DNA from: Mycobacterium sp. GA-1841
GTDB lineage: Bacteria > Actinomycetota > Actinomycetes > Mycobacteriales > Mycobacteriaceae
DNA: 64,000 nucleotides
Reading direction: 5' to 3'
Assembly: GCF_001954135.1 (NCBI RefSeq)
Contig: NZ_MBEQ01000024.1
Span: forward strand, 1 to 64,000
Position 1 is the first letter of the stretch. Each line of letters opens with the position of its first letter. The notes under the pieces were generated by a model that had not been told where the DNA came from, searched no databases, and worked only from the letters and a program-made list of their open reading frames with translations. Position numbers and translations under genes: made by a program. This document shows, piece by piece, positions 57,506-64,000 of this stretch.

Positions 57506-58906
57506 TTGTCTGCCCAGACCACCTTTGCCGATCTCGGCCTGCCCGCCGAACTCGTGGCGGCGCTGGCCGCCGACGGCGTGACCACGCCGTTCCCCATCCA
57601 GGCCGCCACCCTGCCCGACTCGCTGACCGGCCGCGATGTGCTCGGCCGGGGCCGCACCGGCTCCGGTAAGACCTACGCATTCCTGCTTCCGCTGGTCGCC
57701 CGCCTGGCCACCAGCGACACCCGGCGGGCGCCGAAGCGGCCCCGCGCGCTGATCCTGGCGCCCACCCGCGAACTCGTCACCCAGATCGAGGCCTCGCTGG
57801 CCCCACTGGCGGCGGCAACCGGGCTGCGCTCGGTCAACATCTTCGGCGGTGTGGGACCCAACCCGCAGATCGCTGCCCTGCAGCGCGGGGTCGACATCGT
57901 GATCGCGTGCCCGGGGCGGCTCGAGGACCACATGCGCTCCGGCCACGTCGACCTGTCCGCGGTGGAGATCACCGTGCTCGACGAGGCCGACCACATGGCC
58001 GATCTCGGCTTCCTGCCCGGGGTGAAGCGACTGCTGGACCGCACGCCGAAGAACTGTCAGCGGCTGCTGTTCTCGGCCACCCTGGACGCCGGAGTGGATG
58101 TCCTGGTGGACCGCTACCTGCATGAGCCGGTGGTGCACAGCGTGGACTCCGCGCAGTCGCCGGTGACCGCGATGGTGCACCACGTGCTGCACGTGGACAA
58201 TTCGACGCGGATCAACGTGGTCGCCGACCTGGCCGCCGCACCGGGACGCACCATCGTCTTCGCCCGCACCAAATACGGCGCGAAAAACCTCACCCGTCAA
58301 CTCAATTCACGCGGTATCGCGGCAGTTGAGTTGCACGGCAACCTGTCCCAGAACGCGCGTACCCGCAACCTGACGGCGTTCTCCGACGGATCGGCGGCCG
58401 TGCTGGTCGCCACCGACATCGCCGCCCGCGGGATCCACGTCGACGATGTCAGCCTCGTCGTGCACGCCGACCCGCCGGTCGAGCACAAGGCCTATCTGCA
58501 TCGGTCCGGCCGCACCGCCCGTGCGGGCAACGAGGGCACCGTGGTGACGATCATGCACGACGCCCAGGTCTCCGACGTGCGCAGCCTGACGCGCAAGGCC
58601 GGGGTCAAGCCCACCATCACCCGGGTGAAGGGCACCGACCATCCGGTGCTTCGTGAAATTGCGCCCGGGGAACGGGTTTTCGGTGATCCGATCCGCCCAG
58701 AACCGGCTGCGCAGCCCGCTCAGGCGCCGCGCCGCCAGGGCAACAAGTCCGGGCAGCCCGGCAAGTCCGGTCAGCAGCAGCGTCGCAACCGGCCCAGCGG
58801 CGGCAATCGCACCGGCGCCGCCCCGGCCCGCTCCGGCTCCGGCGGTCACCAGCGCGGCGGGCCACGACGCCCTCGCCGGGCCGGCGACGCCAGCTCAAGC
58901 CGCTAG
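57506..58906 (+). CDS. rhlE: DEAD-box RNA helicase, RhlE type
   Basis: A 466-residue ATP-dependent RNA helicase. Motifs in order: Q motif (TTPFPIQ), Walker A GRTGSGKT, PTREL, DEAD seen as VLDEADHMADLGFLPG, SAT, IVFARTKYGAKNLT, ATDIAARGIHVDDV and HRSGRTARAG. The C-terminal about 70 residues are a basic Gly/Gln/Arg-rich RNA-binding tail. The start is taken as TTG 57506 (SAQTTFADLG), because GGAG lies seven bases upstream and similarity begins here; the frame runs back to 57365. It probably acts in RNA decay or cold adaptation. Confidence 0.92.
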   Translation: MSAQTTFADLGLPAELVAALAADGVTTPFPIQAATLPDSLTGRDVLGRGRTGSGKTYAFLLPLVARLATSDTRRAPKRPRALILAPTRELVTQIEASLAPLAAATGLRSVNIFGGVGPNPQIAALQRGVDIVIACPGRLEDHMRSGHVDLSAVEITVLDEADHMADLGFLPGVKRLLDRTPKNCQRLLFSATLDAGVDVLVDRYLHEPVVHSVDSAQSPVTAMVHHVLHVDNSTRINVVADLAAAPGRTIVFARTKYGAKNLTRQLNSRGIAAVELHGNLSQNARTRNLTAFSDGSAAVLVATDIAARGIHVDDVSLVVHADPPVEHKAYLHRSGRTARAGNEGTVVTIMHDAQVSDVRSLTRKAGVKPTITRVKGTDHPVLREIAPGERVFGDPIRPEPAAQPAQAPRRQGNKSGQPGKSGQQQRRNRPSGGNRTGAAPARSGSGGHQRGGPRRPRRAGDASSSR

Positions 58907-58917
58907 AGCCAGAAAGT

Positions 58918-58958
58918 GTGCGGTCCCGCTCGCCTCTCCATGTCGAACGGGACCGCAC
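58918..58958. terminator. Bidirectional hairpin between rhlE and esxT
   Basis: A perfect 11-bp stem (58918-58928 with 58948-58958) has a 19-base loop and no T-run. It sits in the 57-base gap between convergent rhlE and esxT. Confidence 0.7.
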
Positions 58959-58963
58959 CGGCT

Positions 58964-59260
58964 TCAGAGTCCCCAGGCGTTGGCCGCGCCGCGATCGGTG
59001 GCGGCCACGTCATCCGCACCGTCACGCACCGCATTGCCCAGGGCGAACAGGATCTCGTTGAGGGCGGCCGCGGCCTGGTTCCACCGGTCTTGTTCGACGG
59101 CATAGGCCTGTGCGGCCTCGCGCGTCCAGACCTGTTGCAGCGGCGCGATCTGCGCCCGCAGCTCGTCCAGGGCGGCGTTGAACCGGCTGGACGTGGTGTG
59201 GATTTCCTGGCGGACCGTGTACTCGATCTCGCCGAAGTCGTACGACAGTACGTTGCTCAT
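58964..59260 (-). CDS. esxT: ESX-4 WXG100-family protein EsxT
   Basis: A 98-residue ESAT-6-like protein of the ESX-4 system, matching M. tuberculosis Rv3444c (LSYDFGEIEYTVRQEIHTTSSRFNAALDELRAQIAPLQQ). The turn between the two helices reads WTR at 45-47 instead of WxG, as in EsxT proteins. It pairs with EsxU, encoded 12 bases upstream on the same strand. It starts at ATG 59260. It is probably a structural or secreted component of the basal ESX-4 machine. Confidence 0.94.
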   Translation of the reverse strand: MSNVLSYDFGEIEYTVRQEIHTTSSRFNAALDELRAQIAPLQQVWTREAAQAYAVEQDRWNQAAAALNEILFALGNAVRDGADDVAATDRGAANAWGL

Positions 59261-59272
59261 CGCCAGATCCCC

Positions 59273-59596
59273 TCAGATACCGTCGCCGACGGCACCGAGC
59301 CACTGCGCGTGGGTGTCGGTGGCCGCGCGCAACGTGCGTTCGTTGGCGCGGATGGTCTCGGCGATCCGGCCCAACGTGGTGTGCAAGGTCAGTGATTCGC
59401 TGTTCCACCGATCGACCACATCCCGGAACCGAGTTGCCGCCACCCCACCCCACACTGACGGCGGCACACTGCTCATCCTCCCGATGAACGTCGCAAGCAT
59501 GGCGCGGACATCGTCGTTGAGTACGTCGATCCGGCCGGCCACGCTCGTCATCACGTCGAAGTCGGTGCCCAACGGCCCGGTCAGTCCTGGTGGCAT
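59273..59596 (-). CDS. esxU: ESX-4 WXG100-family protein EsxU
   Basis: A 107-residue WXG100 protein matching Rv3445c. The helix-turn-helix has the WGG turn at 49-51 (PPSVWGGVAATRFRDVVDRWNSES). It forms a heterodimer with EsxT in the family model. It starts at ATG 59596 (MPPGLTGPLGTDFDVM). It lies 78 bases downstream of the Rv3446c-type gene. No C-terminal YxxxD/E motif is obvious, so export may depend on the partner or on another signal. Confidence 0.94.
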   Translation of the reverse strand: MPPGLTGPLGTDFDVMTSVAGRIDVLNDDVRAMLATFIGRMSSVPPSVWGGVAATRFRDVVDRWNSESLTLHTTLGRIAETIRANERTLRAATDTHAQWLGAVGDGI

Positions 59597-59674
59597 GTGT
59601 CCTGCCCTTCCGGTCTTGTCTTGCGGGATATAACAATTCGACGCAGCACAGCCCGGTTTGGTTCCATCTGATTT

Positions 59675-60835
59675 CTACCGCACCGCATGTGCCGACCGGG
59701 TGGCCGCCTCACACGCGGATCGGACCGCCGCACCGTCACCCGGCGGGCTCTGGCAGCCGACCGCGATCCGCACCGGACCGTCGACGAACACGGCCCATCG
59801 GATCTCCCGACCGGACCGAACTTCCCGATACCCCACCACCGGTCGTCCGGCGATGACCACCGTGGGATCGAAGTCGACGAAGACACCCGCGGGCTGGCCT
59901 TGCAGTGCCTCACGGAGAGTGTCCGCCACCGCGCCGTCACCGACCGCGGACTGGGTCAGATGGATCATCACCTCCGGATCGGCCGGCGAAATGACCTGCA
60001 GCCGAGCTGATCCCGGGCCGTCGACGATCCGCTGCACCGTCCATCCGGTCGGTACCTGGATCCCGACGCCGCCCTCGACCAGAAGCGTCATCGCCGGGCC
60101 GTGCCGGTCTTGAGCGGCCAAGGTGAGACCGCCGAGCACCACGGCCACCGCGACGGCCGCCATGATCGCCGGCCCAATTCGGGGCCTGCGCCCACCGACA
60201 GGTTCGCTTACCGGGGTGATCGCCGCGGTGAGCGCGCGGTGCCAGGTGCGCGTATCGGCGGACGTGACGACCATCCCTGCGGCACGCAGTGCAGCCGCCA
60301 CGGCAGGACCCAGAACGTCGGCCGCGGCCACCTCCGGTGGTGCGTCGACGATCACCTGACCTGCGCCGCTTCCGACGGCCATCACCGCCCGCACAATTGC
60401 TTCCGGGGCGACGTCGCCACCACCGTCGATGTGGCGCGCCACGGTCAGCGGAACGACGTCGGCCTCGACACCCGAGACCACCACGAGTTCGTCGGCGATC
60501 TCCACCACCGGACAGCACGCGTCGGTCAGCGACCGCCGCAGGGCCTGAAACCGCTGTATGACAACCACTTCGGCGCCTGAGGTCTCGGCCACGGCGGCCA
60601 CCCTCCGGCACTGGTCGACAGTCCACCAGGTCGGACAGACCAGCGTGACGTGCAGCGCTCCGCCGCCCACCGCATCGAGGATCTCGACCCACAACTGCGT
60701 CACCGCCACCGGCTCGTCATCGATCAGGACGGTGTCGTCGTCGATACCGGCCACCGCGGTTCTGGCGTGCACAGCCGATACCGGCCGCGGGCCGCGCACC
60801 GTCACCGGCCCCGCCTCGACGACCGTCGTCACCAT
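59675..60835 (-). CDS. Type VII secretion-associated protein (Rv3446c family)
   Basis: A 386-residue Ala/Val-rich protein found only in ESX-4-type loci. The N-terminal about 200 residues have an actin/Hsp70-like look (TVVEAGPVTVRG, VTLVCPTWWTVDQCRRVAAVAE). One transmembrane helix follows (about 220-240, IGPAIMAAVAVAVVLGGLTLAAQ), then an extracytoplasmic domain of the Rv3446c C-terminal type (GVGIQVPTGWTVQRIVDGPGSARLQVISPADPEVMIHLTQS). ATG 60835 or GTG 60832 is the start; both overlap the eccC4 stop, so translation is coupled. It occupies the place EccE has in other ESX loci; any equivalence is speculative. Confidence 0.88.
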   Translation of the reverse strand: MVTTVVEAGPVTVRGPRPVSAVHARTAVAGIDDDTVLIDDEPVAVTQLWVEILDAVGGGALHVTLVCPTWWTVDQCRRVAAVAETSGAEVVVIQRFQALRRSLTDACCPVVEIADELVVVSGVEADVVPLTVARHIDGGGDVAPEAIVRAVMAVGSGAGQVIVDAPPEVAAADVLGPAVAAALRAAGMVVTSADTRTWHRALTAAITPVSEPVGGRRPRIGPAIMAAVAVAVVLGGLTLAAQDRHGPAMTLLVEGGVGIQVPTGWTVQRIVDGPGSARLQVISPADPEVMIHLTQSAVGDGAVADTLREALQGQPAGVFVDFDPTVVIAGRPVVGYREVRSGREIRWAVFVDGPVRIAVGCQSPPGDGAAVRSACEAATRSAHAVR

Positions 60836-63800
60836 GACTCGGCCCCGACGGGCATCGCAACCTGAACCAGTTGATCGGGTGCTCCACGGGTGATCAAGCA
60901 GCCGCGACCGGGGGGAAGGCGAACCGGGCGGGCCGATCCCCACAGCGCGCCCTCGTCGGGGCCGGCGCTCATCATCAGTCCCATCCCGCCGAGGTCTTTG
61001 ACCGCCGCCAGGACCGGATCGAACATGGCCCGAGCCGCACCGCCCGAGCGACGGGCCACCATCAGGTGCACACCGAGATCGCGGGCGTACGGGAGAACAC
61101 TCGTCAACGGCGACAGCGGATTCGCGGCGCCGGCGACCACCAGGTCGTAATCGTCGACCACGATGTAGAACTCGGGGCCGGTCCACCAGGATCGGTCGCG
61201 AAGCGCCCGCTGGGTCACGTCTGTCCCGGGCATCCGGCTGCGCACAATGTCGAGCACTGCCGGCAGCGCGGCGTCGAGCGCCCCGGCGGAGGCGGCGTAT
61301 CCGGCCAGATGCCCCGATTCCACTGCACCGAGCAAGGCCCGGCGGAAGTCCACGATGAGCAGCTGCACGTCCGCCGGGTCGTTGGCGGACACCAGATCAC
61401 TGCACAGGGCACGCAGCACCGTGGATTTGCCACAGCCGGTGTCGCCGAGGATCACCAGATCGGAGTGGGCCGCGAAATCGATCAGCACCGGGGCCAGTTC
61501 ACGTTCACCCAGTCCCAGTAGCACCTCGGTCGCGGGGCGGCACCGGCGCACCGGCAGCAGTTCATCGGTGCGCACCCGCGGCGGCAGCAGCCGGATTCGC
61601 GGGGCGCGGGCATCCTCGTGCTGAGCAGACAGCGTGTCAGCGGCCCGGGTCAGCGCCGCGGTGATCCCGGTCGTGCTCGGGGTACCGTCCAGCCGGGGCA
61701 ACGCGACGAGCAACTCCCTGCCATCTTGGGTGAGCCCGCGTCCCGGTCGGCTTCGGCCGAGCTCGCGGGCACGCTTGCGGTCCATCTCCGATTCAGCGGG
61801 ATCACCGAGTCGCAGTTCGATCCGGGTACCCAGCTGATCCTTGAACGCCGGCCGGAAATCGGCCCACCGCGACGCGGTCACCACGATGTGCACCCCGAGC
61901 GAAAGGCCCTGTACCGCAAGGGCAGTGATCGCGGGCTCCAGTGAATCGAATTCACCGCGAAAGGTCGCCCAGCCGTCGATGAACAGGAAGACGTCACCGA
62001 ACGGATCCTCGACATCGCCACTGGCGCGACGCGACCGGTACTCGGCCGGGGAACTGATGCCGAGTGCGGTGAAACGGTCCTCGCGGGCGCGGACCAGCGC
62101 CTGCAACTCGGCGACCGTGCGCCGAACCAGATTCGGATCTCCCCGGCCGGCGACCGCCCCGACGTGGGGCAGTGCCTGCAGCGCGGCGAGTGCTCCGCTG
62201 CCGAAGTCCAGCCCGTAGATCTGTACATCAGCCGGGGCGTGCGACGCCGCCAGGGCGAGCGCCACGGTCATTGCGGTGGTGGACTTTCCGGACTGGGGTC
62301 CTCCGACCACCGCCACATTGCCCTGGCCTGCACTCAATTCCAGAAGAAGCCGATCACGCCGTTGCTCGAAGGGACGGTCGACGAGCCCGATCGCCACGGT
62401 GAGCGGCTCCTGGTCAGTGAACAGCACGTCGCTCAGTGGGATGGCCGCCGGCAGCGGTGGCAACCACACCTGGTGTGCCGGTGCCCCGTGCCCGCTCAAC
62501 CGATCGACGACGCGCTGCAGCACGGTCGTCGTCACCAGCGGCGTCGGCGGCTGGGCGGACACCGCCCAGGACACGCTGAAGCGCCGCGGCGCTGGGATGT
62601 CACTTTCTCCGGCCCGCCGGTCCACCCGCTGCCCGACCGAGTGTGCGGCCGAGGCGAATGCGGTCTGGAATCGGATGATCTCGCCTGACGGGGTCTTGAG
62701 GTAGGCCGCTCCCGGTGTGTTGGGCAGCTCGTAGGCATCGGAGATGCCGAGCACCGACCGCGACTCGTTGGGTGAGAACGTCTTGAGGCACACCCGGTAG
62801 GACAGGTGGCTTTCCAACCCGCGCAATCTGCCCTCGTCGAGCCGCTGACTGGCCAACAACAGATGGATGCCCAGCGATCGTCCGAGCCGGCCGATCGCCA
62901 CGAACAACTCCGCGAAGTCCGGGTGCTGCTGCAGAAGTTCGGAGAACTCGTCGACCACGATCAACAGGGCCGGCAGGCCGGGTAGATCGGCGCGATTCCG
63001 GTACTCGTCGATGTTCGCGAGATTCCCCGCCATCCGTAGCAGTTCCTGCCGACGGGTCATCTCGCCGGCCAGGGCGTCGGCCATCCGCGCCACGAGATGG
63101 GCCTCCTCGGCCAGGTTCGTGATCAACGCGCTGACATGGCGGGTTCGATGTAGTCCGAGAAACGTTGCGCCGCCTTTGAAATCGACCAGAACCAGGTTGA
63201 GTGCCTCGGGCGGGTGGGTGGCGATCAATCCCAGCACGAGGGTGCGTAAGAATTCCGATTTGCCGGATCCGGTGGCACCGACGCACAGTCCGTGGGGTCC
63301 CATCCCGTCGTGCGCGGCCTCTTTCAGGTCGAGGTGTACCGCGGTGCCGTCCTGGTGACGGCCGATGGGTACCCGCAGGAACCGATGGGGAGGTGGCCGG
63401 TGGACCGGCGGCACCATCCGGTCCACATCGTCGATACCGATCAGCGTCGGCCAACCGGACGAGTCCGGCGCCGGTGCGGCGTGGTGGCGCGCCAGCCTAC
63501 GGGCACACGTGAGGGCTTCCTTCAGCGTCAGCTGATCAGGGCGCACCGCCACCTCACCGCATCGCGGAACCTCCGCGTCGAGGTCCAGATGCAGATCGGC
63601 GCTGCCGGTTTCGGTGGCACTCCCCACCGTCAACAGGATGAGCGCACCGCCCGGGCCCGGATCGGTGACAACGGTGGAGGCGGAATCGACGATGACGATG
63701 GTGTGCACGGCCGGATCAGCGCAGGGCAGCTCGCTGAGCCGGCGGACACGCAGTGGGACAGACTCCCGATCGGCTCCGGAATGCCAATGGTGGGCAAGCC

Positions 63801-64000
63801 ATTTCAACCAGTCCCAATACCCCGTCGCCGACGCGTCGAGAACCGCGGCGATCCGCACGTGTTGCGGGCTGTGGGCCGTCGCCAGCTGACAGATCACCGC
63901 ACGCAGCAGAGCCCGAGCCGCGTCCACCGGGCCCGCCACGCCGAGATGTCCGAGCTCGCGTAGGTTCACCGTGACGGGTGCGCCTTCCACCGTCGACCGG
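60829..64000 (-). CDS. eccC4: ESX-4 secretion ATPase EccC4, N-terminus beyond window
   Basis: FtsK/SpoIIIE-type ATPase that powers type VII secretion and recognises substrates. About 1057 codons are present and the frame is open to the window edge, so roughly 180 N-terminal residues with the membrane helices lie outside; the family is about 1236 residues (Rv3447c). Three ATPase domains are seen: P-loop GATGSGKS near 63256-63280 with Walker B LLIVVDEFSE; GGPQSGKST near 62280-62306 with VFLFIDGW; and GDTGCGKST near 61422-61448 with FYIVVDDYD. All three keep the Walker A lysine. The 3' end overlaps the Rv3446c-type gene by up to 7 bases. Confidence 0.95.
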   Translation of the reverse strand, partial: RSTVEGAPVTVNLRELGHLGVAGPVDAARALLRAVICQLATAHSPQHVRIAAVLDASATGYWDWLKWLAHHWHSGADRESVPLRVRRLSELPCADPAVHTIVIVDSASTVVTDPGPGGALILLTVGSATETGSADLHLDLDAEVPRCGEVAVRPDQLTLKEALTCARRLARHHAAPAPDSSGWPTLIGIDDVDRMVPPVHRPPPHRFLRVPIGRHQDGTAVHLDLKEAAHDGMGPHGLCVGATGSGKSEFLRTLVLGLIATHPPEALNLVLVDFKGGATFLGLHRTRHVSALITNLAEEAHLVARMADALAGEMTRRQELLRMAGNLANIDEYRNRADLPGLPALLIVVDEFSELLQQHPDFAELFVAIGRLGRSLGIHLLLASQRLDEGRLRGLESHLSYRVCLKTFSPNESRSVLGISDAYELPNTPGAAYLKTPSGEIIRFQTAFASAAHSVGQRVDRRAGESDIPAPRRFSVSWAVSAQPPTPLVTTTVLQRVVDRLSGHGAPAHQVWLPPLPAAIPLSDVLFTDQEPLTVAIGLVDRPFEQRRDRLLLELSAGQGNVAVVGGPQSGKSTTAMTVALALAASHAPADVQIYGLDFGSGALAALQALPHVGAVAGRGDPNLVRRTVAELQALVRAREDRFTALGISSPAEYRSRRASGDVEDPFGDVFLFIDGWATFRGEFDSLEPAITALAVQGLSLGVHIVVTASRWADFRPAFKDQLGTRIELRLGDPAESEMDRKRARELGRSRPGRGLTQDGRELLVALPRLDGTPSTTGITAALTRAADTLSAQHEDARAPRIRLLPPRVRTDELLPVRRCRPATEVLLGLGERELAPVLIDFAAHSDLVILGDTGCGKSTVLRALCSDLVSANDPADVQLLIVDFRRALLGAVESGHLAGYAASAGALDAALPAVLDIVRSRMPGTDVTQRALRDRSWWTGPEFYIVVDDYDLVVAGAANPLSPLTSVLPYARDLGVHLMVARRSGGAARAMFDPVLAAVKDLGGMGLMMSAGPDEGALWGSARPVRLPPGRGCLITRGAPDQLVQVAMPVGAESW

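Overview
The window is high-GC actinobacterial DNA and its gene order is mycobacterial. Successive blocks follow the Mycobacterium tuberculosis order from choD-guaB3-guaB2 through rsdA-sigD, whiB3, groEL1-groES, the tsaD/rimI/tsaB/tsaE-alr operon, gadB-nnr, glmS, glmM and rpsI-rplM to the ESX-4 type VII secretion genes. Many genes lie between these blocks that M. tuberculosis lacks at these positions, there are no PE/PPE genes or insertion sequences, and B12-dependent catabolic genes are present. This points to an environmental, probably fast-growing Mycolicibacterium rather than the tuberculosis complex. That judgement rests on remembered gene order, not on a database search.

Layout. 1-7.2 kb: cholesterol oxidase (cut by the window edge), two IMP-dehydrogenase family genes, a DUF5319 protein, and the sigma-D/anti-sigma-D pair. 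7.2-15.7 kb: whiB3 behind a long leader, then accessory genes (DoxX protein, ECF41/SigJ-like sigma factor, OsmC protein, SDR, zinc alcohol dehydrogenase, exported berberine-bridge-type flavoprotein, two exported proteins). 15.7-19.3 kb: groES-groEL1 under a CIRCE operator, divergent from a DUF222/HNH gene under a LexA box; the groEL1 3' end carries a near-exact phage Bxb1 attB sequence. 19.3-24.6 kb: a tightly overlapping operon alr - alpha/beta hydrolase - tsaE - tsaB - rimI - tsaD - SnoaL-like, which joins D-alanine synthesis to tRNA t6A modification. 24.7-31.3 kb: a small exported protein, a LuxR regulator with a degenerate receiver, nnr-gadB, and a TetR-controlled flavin/iron-sulphur reductase with a PNPOx-like protein. 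31.3-42.8 kb: glmS and glmM (UDP-GlcNAc synthesis), a probable type VII substrate-like pair, a TetR/SDR/CMD/F420 group, and rplM-rpsI.

42.9-57.2 kb is a cobalamin-dependent catabolic island lying between rplM and ESX-4, which are adjacent in M. tuberculosis. One operon encodes an ethanolamine permease, ethanolamine ammonia-lyase (EutB, EutC) and a HAD-phosphatase lipoprotein. A second encodes diol/glycerol dehydratase, with the small subunit first, and its two reactivase subunits. Beside them are a FhuF-like iron-sulphur protein, a HbpS/GlcG-like protein, an aldehyde dehydrogenase and a GAF-domain regulator. Both enzyme systems release aldehydes that the dehydrogenase could oxidise. No microcompartment shell gene is present. 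The diol dehydratase and aldehyde dehydrogenase promoters share a direct repeat (GTTGCA-N5-GTTGC). 57.4-64 kb: a RhlE-type DEAD-box helicase, then ESX-4 genes esxT, esxU, an Rv3446c-type protein and most of eccC4, which runs off the window.

Several genes appear to have leaderless transcripts (a TANNNT element 7-8 bases before the start codon), and many operon members overlap by ATGA or GTGA, both typical of mycobacteria.
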